Of a stretch of DNA of 5,961 bases, positions 1 to 5,219 are shown in pieces; within the stretch, counting starts at the first letter, position 1, and every line of letters starts with the position of its first letter. This DNA is from Acidobacteriota bacterium. Lineage in GTDB: Bacteria > Acidobacteriota > Terriglobia > Terriglobales > Acidobacteriaceae. Where the stretch lies: NCBI GenBank assembly GCA_021778315.1, contig JAJYCQ010000049.1, forward strand, positions 1 through 5,961, written 5' to 3'. The notes beneath the pieces are model-generated. The model saw nothing but the letters and a program-made list of their open reading frames with translations. It searched no databases and was not told the DNA's origin. The translations under genes and the position numbers were made by a program.

Positions 1-1
1 T

Positions 2-253
2 GCGCTGATTTCGCGGATGAACTTTGCGGTGGGGTTGAGCGGAGGGAGGGTTCCGGGGACGGCGATGGATTGGCCGGAGTTGCTGGGCGGGGACGAGGTG
101 GCGTCGGCCGAGGCGGAGAGGGAGCTGGAGGGAGTGCTGCTGGGGCAGCCGGCGGGAGAGCGGACGAGGGAGGCGGTGATGGCGGGGGATGGTGCGCGGC
201 TGGATGCGATGGCGGGGCTGCTGATGGGGTCGCCGGAGTTTCAGCGGAGGTAG
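2..253 (+). CDS. DUF1800 family protein, C-terminal fragment
   Basis: This is the 3' end of a gene that enters from the left edge; the frame is open from base 2 and closes at TAG (251-253), giving 83 visible residues. The fragment begins ALISRMNFAVGLSGGRVPGT and ends with LLMGSPEFQRR. A late 'R-M-N-F-A' helix and a terminal 'GSPEFQRR' are characteristic of the C-terminus of DUF1800 proteins, a family of unknown biochemical role that is frequent in Acidobacteriota and Planctomycetota and usually paired with DUF1501 proteins. The centre of the fragment is rich in Ala, Glu and Gly, as expected for a helical tail. The ATG at base 17 is internal and not a start. The family assignment rests on a short tail only, so it is good but not certain. 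The expected DUF1501 partner is nearby but on the opposite strand, beyond the hydrolase-like gene. Confidence 0.75.
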   Translation, partial: ALISRMNFAVGLSGGRVPGTAMDWPELLGGDEVASAEAERELEGVLLGQPAGERTREAVMAGDGARLDAMAGLLMGSPEFQRR

Positions 254-301
254 AGGGGCGGGGTCGTAACTGGTGGCAGCAAAAGGCGGGACGCTACACC
301 G

Positions 302-322
302 AGCATCTCGCCGTGAGATGCT
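302..322. other. Perfect 8-bp inverted repeat (stem-loop) between DUF1800 and hydrolase-like genes
   Basis: AGCATCTC (302-309) and GAGATGCT (315-322) are perfect reverse complements separated by the 5-base loop GCCGT. The structure lies 48 bases after the DUF1800 stop and 23 bases before the hydrolase-like start. No T-run follows on either strand, so it is not a classical intrinsic terminator. It could end or stabilise the DUF1800 mRNA, or be an operator in front of the next gene. The structure is directly visible; its function is unknown. Confidence 0.5.
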
Positions 323-345
323 AAAGACGCACCGCAAAACGAACC

Positions 346-1188
346 ATGCCAACCAAGCCCACGCCTCGCCAAGCACCACGTTTTGACCCGCAGCGCACGT
401 CCTCGCCGGAGATGATCGACCTGATCGATCCTACGTGGATACTGAAAGCCCTTGGCGGCAGCCTCCTGTTTGCGCTGCTCTGCGCGTACGTTACGCTTTG
501 CGTCCTGTACTCGCATGGCCAGTGGCAGCTGGTGCTGCACCCGACGCGCACGGTCGCCAGTACGCCTGCGTCGCTCGGCGTGCCGTTCACGGAGGTCCAC
601 TTTGGCGTGGACTCCACGGGGCAACCGCAGCTCGATGGCTGGTTCATTCCGGCAGCCTCTTCCACGGGAGCGGGCGCGGCGACGAATGAGACTGCGCTGC
701 TGCTTCACTCCGGGGACGGGTCGATGTCCGACGCGCTGCCTGCGGCTCGCCTGCTGCACGACCAGAAGCTCAATGTGCTGCTGTTCGACTACCGGGGGTA
801 TGGGCACTCGCTTGGCCAGCATCCGACCGAGGCTTCGATGCAAGCCGATGCCGACACTGCGCTGCTGTACCTTACGACGACGCGATCCATTCCGATTGCC
901 TCGATTGTGGTGTATGGGGCGGGAGCTGGGGCCTCGCTTGCCGTGCAGCTCTGCGCGAACTACCCGGCGATCCCGGCGCTGATCCTCGAAGCGCCCGACG
1001 GAGACTTTGGGCCTCGTGTTCGCCGGGACCCGCGGTCGAGGATTATCCCTGTCGGGCTGCTGTTTGATCAGGACTTCGCGCTGAAGAAGCCGCTGCAGAC
1101 GCTGACTACCCCCAGGCTCGAGCTTCCGACCACGCCGACGAACCTGACGGCGTTCCTGTCAGCTCACCTGCAAACCCGTAATCCCTAA
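346..1188 (+). CDS. Membrane-anchored alpha/beta-hydrolase-fold protein lacking the catalytic serine
   Basis: The protein has 280 residues. A hydrophobic segment at about residues 32-55 should act as an uncleaved N-terminal membrane anchor, with the remainder outside the cytoplasmic membrane. The next part resembles the YfhR/BEM46/ABHD13-like group of alpha/beta hydrolases: VLHPTRT just after the anchor, a strand-loop HSGDGS (121-126) where an oxyanion-hole HG motif is expected, and FDYRGYG (147-153), a hallmark of this group. The nucleophile elbow should read G-x-S-x-G, but residues 191-195 are G-A-G-A-G, so Gly193 (GGA, 922-924) sits where the serine belongs. The C-terminal part is short and shows neither the usual acid-bearing 'HG..D' strand nor a 'GH' histidine; it runs TTPRLELPTTP straight into a final helix near FLSAHL. 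I infer a non-enzymatic or diverged protein. The start is uncertain: no clear Shine-Dalgarno precedes 346, and ATG 412 (residue 23) would still keep the anchor. The stop TAA lies inside an AATCCCT repeat. Confidence 0.8.
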   Translation: MPTKPTPRQAPRFDPQRTSSPEMIDLIDPTWILKALGGSLLFALLCAYVTLCVLYSHGQWQLVLHPTRTVASTPASLGVPFTEVHFGVDSTGQPQLDGWFIPAASSTGAGAATNETALLLHSGDGSMSDALPAARLLHDQKLNVLLFDYRGYGHSLGQHPTEASMQADADTALLYLTTTRSIPIASIVVYGAGAGASLAVQLCANYPAIPALILEAPDGDFGPRVRRDPRSRIIPVGLLFDQDFALKKPLQTLTTPRLELPTTPTNLTAFLSAHLQTRNP

Positions 1189-1208
1189 TCCCTGCGTTTG
1201 CTAATCCC
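1179..1208. repeat. Three copies of TAATCCC across the hydrolase-like stop codon
   Basis: TAATCCC occurs at 1179-1185, 1186-1192 and 1202-1208. The first two are directly tandem and the third follows after 9 bases. The TAA of the second copy is the stop codon of the hydrolase-like gene (1186-1188), so the last residues of that protein come from the repeat. I recall similar AATCCCT strings in intergenic DNA of related acidobacteria but cannot verify this here. Confidence 0.55.
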
Positions 1209-1484
1209 TGGGTTAAAGACGTGAGACCCCCGATGTTCCGGGGGCCTACAGATAGGTGGGGGGAGGGTTATGCAGATAGGGGATGCCGGAATCCGTGGGG
1301 ACCGCTGGACCCGACTGCAGCACTTTCGTACTACACCTTCTTGGACGGTAAAACTTGGCGATAGTTGTGCCGTGTCACGATGTTTTTTCAAGATCTCTGT
1401 GTAAAACTTTTCTCGTAAATTGAGCGTAAAACCGTCAAACCCTGGGCCTGGTTCCGGCATCACAGGGACGTTCTGCGAGACGTT
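1189..1484. other. Gene-free convergent spacer with repeats; possible dispersed intergenic element
   Basis: This 296-base stretch lies between the 3' ends of two convergent genes, and I find no convincing gene in it. From left to right it holds the last TAATCCC copies, a GC-rich hairpin (1227-1244), two copies of CAGATAGG (1249-1256 and 1273-1280), a G-run, and then an AT-richer tract (about 1340-1440) with repeated GTAAAAC words (1401-1407 and 1426-1432; also GGTAAAACTT near 1349). GCGTAAAAC (1424-1432) and GTTTTACGC (1482-1490) form a perfect 9-bp inverted repeat with 49 bases between, and the right arm overlaps the DUF1501 stop. A 92-codon minus-strand frame (1185-1463) spans it, but I do not regard it as a gene. 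The words and layout suggest a non-coding element of the type scattered in acidobacterial genomes; this is inference. Confidence 0.4.
1227..1244. terminator. GC-rich hairpin in the convergent spacer, possible terminator
   Basis: CCCCCG (1227-1232) pairs with CGGGGG (1239-1244) around the 6-base loop ATGTTC. It sits 38 bases beyond the hydrolase-like stop and 241 bases beyond the DUF1501 stop. On the plus strand it is followed by CCTACAG, without a T-run. On the minus strand it is followed by a mildly T-rich stretch (TCTCACGTCTTT). It could work as a weak or bidirectional terminator for the convergent genes, but it lacks a proper U-tract. Confidence 0.35.
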
Positions 1485-2804
1485 TTACGCAAAGCCGAGG
1501 AAGCCGGCGGGCTCGACCTGCGATCCGGGGAAGACTACGTCCAGCCTGCGGGCGCCGAGGGACTTGTAGGCCGCCTCGCCGAGGACGTTCCGGAAGTCGG
1601 TCGTCACGACGAGGTCGCGGCCCTCGTTCAGTTGCTGGTTCGAAAGGCCGGGCCACTTGCCGTAGACCTTTGCGCCCTTGACCGCGCCGCCGAGGACGAA
1701 CATGACGTTGGCGTGGCCATGGTCGGTTCCGCCGGTGCCGTTCTGGCGGGCGGTGCGGCCGAACTCGCTCATGGTTACGAGGGTCACGTTTTCGGCTTCG
1801 TCGCCCATGTCCTGCCAGAAGGCAGCAATCGTCTGTGAAAACTCCCGCAGCCGGTTCGCGAGCTGGCCCTCGGCTCCACCCTGGTTCTGGTGCGTATCCC
1901 ATCCTCCGACGTCGGAAAACGCAGCCTCCACGCCGAGGTTGGCCTTCAATAGCTGGGCTACCTGCTTCAAACTATTGCCAAACGGGGTGCCGGGGTAGAC
2001 TACGCCCGCGGCGGGCTGATACTTTGCCGGGTTCGCGGCCTTGAGCATCCGCACCGCTTCAAAGGTTTCCTCGCCGGTACCATGCAGGACGGCGTCCGAA
2101 CTCTGGTCGTACATGGCCTGGAACGCGTTCGAGATCGGCGAGGTCTGAGCTCCTCTGCCGGCCACCGAAAAGTCGGCCAGGTTCGCTACGGCAATGGCCG
2201 GAACCCGCCCTTGCAGGGTGCGAGGAACCTCTGGGCCAAGGGCCACGGCGCGAAACGCAGAGGGCTTGCCGGGTTCGGGCTCCACCTGCAGCGCGCGGTT
2301 CAACCAGCCATCGGGGGTCGACTTCACCCCGGGCGTTCCTGACTCCATAAAATCCTGCGCATCGAAGTGCGACCGCGATGGATCCGGGGACCCCGCCGCA
2401 TGCACGATCGCGAGATGCCCCTGCTCGTATAACGGCTTCATCGCGGCCATGGCCGGATGCAGGCCAAAGCGTCCATCGAGGTCGAGGACGTCCTTCGGCT
2501 GAATCGCAATGGTAGGGCGCATGGCGTAATAATTTGGCTCTGTATAGGGCACTACGACGTTCAGACCGTCGCAGGCTCCTCGCTGAAAGATAACCACGAG
2601 CTTCTTTTTGTTGGCGGCAGCCGACGCCGCCTCGGCATAGACAGCCCTGGTGAGAAAGGCTGGAATCACGCTGGTCCCCACCAGCGCCATGGCGCCTCCT
2701 CGCATGAACCCCCGGCGCGTAACACCATTCCTGCGCGCCAGGTCGCGCCCGTTCAGATCACAACCCCACCCGCTCGCGTCCGTAAACAATGTCTTCCTCG
2801 CCAT
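1485..2804 (-). CDS. Tat-exported DUF1501 family protein
   Basis: The protein has 439 residues. The N-terminus carries a twin-arginine signal: TRRGFMRG (residues 29-36) followed by a hydrophobic stretch and a likely cleavage after VYA (55-57). Export folded through the Tat system is therefore expected. The mature part begins with VIFQRGACDGLN (71-82), the family's 'hRG.xDGLN' signature. GGWDTH (300-305) and, near the C-terminus, SEFGRTA (346-352) and TDHGHAN (360-366) are the other conserved DUF1501 motifs. The Asp and His residues in these motifs resemble the metal-binding sites of the alkaline phosphatase/sulfatase fold, to which the family is thought to be related; no substrate is known. 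The start is ATG at 2804, preceded by GGAGG 10 bases upstream. The frame stays open for another 218 codons upstream, but that part is antisense to the Rieske gene and would bury the Tat signal. DUF1501 genes are usually found next to DUF1800; here the DUF1800 gene is convergent, about 1.2 kb away. Confidence 0.93.
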   Translation of the reverse strand: MARKTLFTDASGWGCDLNGRDLARRNGVTRRGFMRGGAMALVGTSVIPAFLTRAVYAEAASAAANKKKLVVIFQRGACDGLNVVVPYTEPNYYAMRPTIAIQPKDVLDLDGRFGLHPAMAAMKPLYEQGHLAIVHAAGSPDPSRSHFDAQDFMESGTPGVKSTPDGWLNRALQVEPEPGKPSAFRAVALGPEVPRTLQGRVPAIAVANLADFSVAGRGAQTSPISNAFQAMYDQSSDAVLHGTGEETFEAVRMLKAANPAKYQPAAGVVYPGTPFGNSLKQVAQLLKANLGVEAAFSDVGGWDTHQNQGGAEGQLANRLREFSQTIAAFWQDMGDEAENVTLVTMSEFGRTARQNGTGGTDHGHANVMFVLGGAVKGAKVYGKWPGLSNQQLNEGRDLVVTTDFRNVLGEAAYKSLGARRLDVVFPGSQVEPAGFLGFA

Positions 2805-2810
2805 AGCAGC

Positions 2811-2820
2811 CTCACCTCCA
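2811..2820 (-). promoter_or_regulatory. Shine-Dalgarno of the DUF1501 gene
   Basis: The minus strand reads TGGAGGTGAG here, with GGAGG ending 10 bases before the ATG at 2804. This selects the 439-residue product that starts just before the Tat signal, rather than the much longer open frame that continues upstream. Confidence 0.7.
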
Positions 2821-3032
2821 ATGAAAACGCAAAGAGTACAACCTGCCACTTCAAACTCTGGCCCGCAGCAAAAGTTGCCCGTCTTGTTTGCTTGTGGTGT
2901 TGGGATGGGGATGGTGTCGCATGTTGGGGCGGCTGTTCCGGGGGCTTGAAGGGTCGTGATTGCTACGGTTGAGGGAAGGTATGGGCAAGGGCAGGGACCA
3001 ATGCGGGGGGCTTTCGGTTGTAGAGTAGGAGC
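2821..3032. other. Divergent spacer between DUF1501 and Rieske genes
   Basis: These 212 bases separate the two outward-facing genes and must contain both promoters if the genes are transcribed independently. I find no -35/-10 pair with good spacing on either strand. The only near matches on the DUF1501 side, TTGAAG and TACTCT, are about 10 bases apart. Short plus-strand frames cross the region without a ribosome site or a recognisable product. Confidence 0.3.
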
Positions 3033-3038
3033 GGAGGT
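3033..3038 (+). promoter_or_regulatory. Shine-Dalgarno selecting the GTG start of the Rieske gene
   Basis: GGAGGT (3033-3038) lies 4 bases before the GTG at 3043, and AGGAG (3027-3031) lies 11 bases before it. Together they favour the GTG over the upstream ATG codons at 2956 and 3001, which would add non-conserved residues. Confidence 0.6.
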
Positions 3039-3042
3039 GGTT

Positions 3043-3354
3043 GTGAGCGAGTGGGTACGGTTGTGCGGGGTCGAGGAGGCTCCTAAGGTGGGTGAGGTGA
3101 GGGAGACGGAGGCTGGCGGGGTGGCGGTGTGCCTGGCCAATGTCGAGGGGCGGCTGTGTGCTTTGGATAATGTTTGTCCGCATAGGGCGGGGCCGCTGGG
3201 GGAGGGATGGCTGGAGGGAGAGTCTGTGGTGTGTCCGTGGCATTCGTGGGCGTTTAGTACGACGACGGGGGTGGCGGAGGCTCCGGAGAAGGGGAAGGTG
3301 GCGGTGTTTCCGGTGAAGATTGAGGGTGGGGATGTGCTGGTGAAGCTGGGGTGA
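3043..3354 (+). CDS. Small Rieske [2Fe-2S] ferredoxin
   Basis: With the GTG start the protein has 103 residues and begins VSEWVRLCGVEEAP, the normal N-terminus of stand-alone Rieske ferredoxins (NirD-like and dioxygenase-ferredoxin-like, about 100-110 residues). The cluster ligands are all present: Cys45-Pro-His47-Arg and Cys64-Pro-Trp-His67, in the form CxH-x16-CxxH. The end, with VAVFPVKIEGGDVLVKL, is the usual closing beta-strand pair. No signal peptide or membrane segment is seen, so it should be a soluble cytoplasmic electron carrier. No oxygenase, reductase or nitrite reductase gene lies beside it in this window, so the partner is unknown. It is divergent from DUF1501 and ends 126 bases before carA, probably a separate transcription unit. 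Extended starts at ATG 3001 (14 more residues) or ATG 2956 (29 more) are less likely. Confidence 0.9.
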   Translation: MSEWVRLCGVEEAPKVGEVRETEAGGVAVCLANVEGRLCALDNVCPHRAGPLGEGWLEGESVVCPWHSWAFSTTTGVAEAPEKGKVAVFPVKIEGGDVLVKLG

Positions 3355-3390
3355 GCGGGGTGGTGGATTGATTGTCGGGCGAGTGGGTTT

Positions 3391-3413
3391 TTGACAGGGG
3401 GTGCTGATAGAAT
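3391..3413 (+). promoter_or_regulatory. Possible promoter elements upstream of carA
   Basis: A perfect TTGACA (3391-3396) and a TAGAAT (3408-3413) lie 68-90 bases before the carA ATG. The spacing between them is only 11 bases, well short of the usual 17, so they may not work as a pair. They are nonetheless the best-looking promoter words between the Rieske gene and carA. No pyrimidine attenuator or recognisable operator is visible. Confidence 0.3.
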
Positions 3414-3470
3414 CAAGTGATCCTCTCGCGACAAAGCCGTATTCAGGCGAATGATCAAATCTCATTGCAA

Positions 3471-3475
3471 GGGAG
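3471..3475 (+). promoter_or_regulatory. Shine-Dalgarno of carA
   Basis: GGGAG (3471-3475, within AAGGGAGAGGGT) lies 5 bases before ATG 3481. This picks the start that gives [10 protein letters not shown], the normal CarA N-terminus, over the in-frame ATG at 3451. Confidence 0.65.
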
Positions 3476-3480
3476 AGGGT

Positions 3481-4638
3481 ATGCGCGCAATTCTCGCCCT
3501 CGAAGACGGGCGGTTGTTTTGGGGCAAGGCCTTTGGGGCCGGCAGCGATGCCAATGGACCAGCGGTTGAGCGCGTGGGCGAGGTGGTGTTCAATACTTCG
3601 CTGACGGGCTACCAGGAGATTTTTACTGACCCATCGTATGCGGGTCAGATTGTGGTGTTGACCAATCCACATATTGGGAATTATGGGACGAGTCCGAGCG
3701 ATGCGGAGTCGGGGCGGCCGTATATCGAGGGGCTGGTGGTGCGGGAGTTTTCTCCGGTGAGCTCGAACTGGCGGTCGACGGAAGTTGCGGACGAATATTT
3801 AGAGCGCAACGGCGTGCCGGTGATTGCGGAGATTGATACTCGGGCGGTGGTGCGGCATCTTCGGACGCATGGATGCTTGCGGGGCGTGATCTCGACTGCG
3901 GTGGAAGATACGGATGCGCTGGTGGCGAAGGCTCGCGCGCATAAGACGATGGCGGGGACGGATCTGGCTAGCGTGGTGACGACGAAGTCCAGCTATGCGT
4001 GGGATGCGGATGAGCCGAAGAATGAGAGTGGCGATACGTTGCTGCCGGGGGTGGATGCGGCGGCGAAGGAGACGCTGCATGTGGTCGCGTATGACTTCGG
4101 GATCAAGCAGAATATTCTGCGGATGCTGACTCGCGAGAATTGCCGGGTGACGGTGGTTCCGGCGAAGACGACCGCTGCGGAAGTGCTGGCGATGGCTCCC
4201 GATGGCGTGTTCTTTTCGAATGGGCCGGGTGATCCGGAGCCGCTGGAATATGCTGTCGCGAACGTGCGGGAGTTGCAGGGGAAGGTGCCGCTGTTTGGGA
4301 TCTGCCTGGGGCATCAGATCTTTGGGCTGGCGCTGGGCGGGAAGACGTACAAGCTGAAGTTTGGGCATCATGGCGGGAATCATCCGATCATGAATTTAGA
4401 GACGCGCAAGGTGGAGATTACCGCGCAGAATCATAACTTCAACGTGGACCCGGAGAGCTTGCCGGGCGATGTGGTGCGGACGCATACGAATCTGAATGAT
4501 GACACGCTGGCCGGGTTGAAGCATGTGACTGACCCGATGTTCAGCGTGCAGTATCACCCGGAGGCTTCGCCGGGGCCGCATGATTCGCATTATTTGTTTC
4601 GGGACTTTCGGAAGATGATGGAGGCGTGGAAAAAGTGA
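3481..4638 (+). CDS. carA: Carbamoyl-phosphate synthase, small (glutaminase) subunit
   Basis: CarA hydrolyses glutamine and channels the ammonia to CarB for carbamoyl phosphate synthesis, feeding pyrimidine and arginine biosynthesis in the cytoplasm. The 385-residue product matches the usual length (E. coli 382). The N-terminal CarA-specific domain is seen in [15 protein letters not shown], in [20 protein letters not shown], and in the [12 protein letters not shown] stretch. The C-terminal class I glutamine amidotransferase domain contains FFSNGPGDP, the nucleophile elbow GICLGHQ with Cys275, and the other triad members His359 and Glu361 in [10 protein letters not shown]. The spacing of these residues equals that of E. 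coli Cys269, His353 and Glu355, so the enzyme should be active. The ATG at 3451 would add 10 residues and is rejected on ribosome-site grounds. The stop TGA overlaps a GTG start of the nuclease-like gene. carB follows only after that gene. Confidence 0.97.
   Translation: MRAILALEDGRLFWGKAFGAGSDANGPAVERVGEVVFNTSLTGYQEIFTDPSYAGQIVVLTNPHIGNYGTSPSDAESGRPYIEGLVVREFSPVSSNWRSTEVADEYLERNGVPVIAEIDTRAVVRHLRTHGCLRGVISTAVEDTDALVAKARAHKTMAGTDLASVVTTKSSYAWDADEPKNESGDTLLPGVDAAAKETLHVVAYDFGIKQNILRMLTRENCRVTVVPAKTTAAEVLAMAPDGVFFSNGPGDPEPLEYAVANVRELQGKVPLFGICLGHQIFGLALGGKTYKLKFGHHGGNHPIMNLETRKVEITAQNHNFNVDPESLPGDVVRTHTNLNDDTLAGLKHVTDPMFSVQYHPEASPGPHDSHYLFRDFRKMMEAWKK
4620..4624 (+). promoter_or_regulatory. Shine-Dalgarno inside the carA 3' end, for the nuclease-like gene
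   Basis: GGAGG (4620-4624), within the last carA codons, lies 10 bases before the GTG at 4635 and only 1 base before the alternative GTG at 4626. The spacing favours 4635, which overlaps the carA stop as GTGA and suggests translational coupling. Confidence 0.5.
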
Positions 4639-5216
4639 GCGAGAGGCAAAGCTTCTACGTCTATGCGCTCAAGGACCCACTGGTCAATCCAGCTATTCCG
4701 TTTTATATCGGCAAAGGTACTGGCATCCGTGCTTGGGAGCACGAACTTACTGTAGATGGCTCGTCGAAGGGGCAGCGTATCGACAAGATTCATGCCGCTG
4801 GCAAGAAAGTTCTGGTTACTCAACTCGTCGAAGGCCTGAACGAATTGGATGCACTCCGCATTGAAGCAGAACTTATTAGCGCTTTTGGAACGGAAGCTAC
4901 TGGCGGTCTGCTAACGAACGCGGTGATGCCGAGCCTGACCCCATTGAAGCGTCGATCAAGAGATATCAATGTCCCGAGTGGAACAGTTGAGAAGGCCCAA
5001 ATGGGATTGGATTTGCTCAAGAGTGCCGTGATGGAGGTAGCGCTTGCAAATGAGGACGGTGTTACGAACTCAGATGTTGCTCATACCCTGGGCTTACAAA
5101 GTGATTATTTAGGCGGGTCGAAGGACTACCTAAGTTGGAGCTTGCTCGGTCTTCTCATGCGTGAGGGACGAATGATTCGAGTTGACAAGAAAAAGCATAA
5201 GGCGCAGGTGCGATAG
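4635..5216 (+). CDS. GIY-YIG nuclease-like protein with C-terminal winged-helix-like region, between carA and carB
   Basis: From GTG 4635 the product has 193 residues (196 from GTG 4626). Residues about 7-97 look like a GIY-YIG domain of the LEM-3-like/COG3680 type. FYVYAL (7-12) stands for the GIY strand, FYIGKG (23-28) for the YIG strand, and Arg32 with His36 follow at the spacing of Arg27 and His31 in I-Tev[12 protein letters not shown] (75-85) supplies the metal-binding glutamate (Glu77 or Glu79), and LLTNAV (92-97) the conserved Asn95. All key catalytic positions therefore seem intact. Residues about 118-183 contain [17 protein letters not shown] and [18 protein letters not shown], which I read as a winged-helix DNA-binding region; this part is less certain. 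The gene overlaps the carA stop by 4 bases and ends 3 bases before carB. Two 60-base stretches that I counted by hand are about 50% GC, against 65-70% in similar stretches of carA and carB. This suggests acquisition by transfer. A role in carbamoyl phosphate synthesis is unlikely; a selfish or defence-related nuclease is more plausible. Confidence 0.8.
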   Translation: MSERQSFYVYALKDPLVNPAIPFYIGKGTGIRAWEHELTVDGSSKGQRIDKIHAAGKKVLVTQLVEGLNELDALRIEAELISAFGTEATGGLLTNAVMPSLTPLKRRSRDINVPSGTVEKAQMGLDLLKSAVMEVALANEDGVTNSDVAHTLGLQSDYLGGSKDYLSWSLLGLLMREGRMIRVDKKKHKAQVR

Positions 5217-5219
5217 AAG

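Noticed and set aside
241..843. Minus-strand frame opposite the hydrolase-like gene
   Set aside because: It is Arg-rich with no domain, and the plus strand carries the recognisable alpha/beta-hydrolase motifs.
1185..1463. 92-codon minus-strand frame in the convergent spacer
   Set aside because: It has no ribosome site or known domain and runs through hairpin and repeat sequence; better explained as a non-coding element.
1424..1490. GCGTAAAAC/GTTTTACGC inverted repeat as a terminator or transposon ends
   Set aside because: The 49-base loop is too long for an intrinsic terminator, and no transposase or target duplication is seen. Kept only as part of the spacer description.
2805..3458. N-terminal extension of the DUF1501 frame by 218 codons on the minus strand
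   Set aside because: It is antisense to the Rieske gene, contains no recognisable domain, and would place the Tat signal in the middle of the protein. A good Shine-Dalgarno precedes the ATG at 2804.
3450..3466. AATGA/TCATT inverted repeat just before carA as a regulatory hairpin
   Set aside because: A 5-bp AT-rich stem is within chance expectation and no attenuator-like alternative pairing is visible.
3799..4383. Minus-strand frame opposite carA
   Set aside because: It is a shadow of carA, which is unambiguous on the plus strand.
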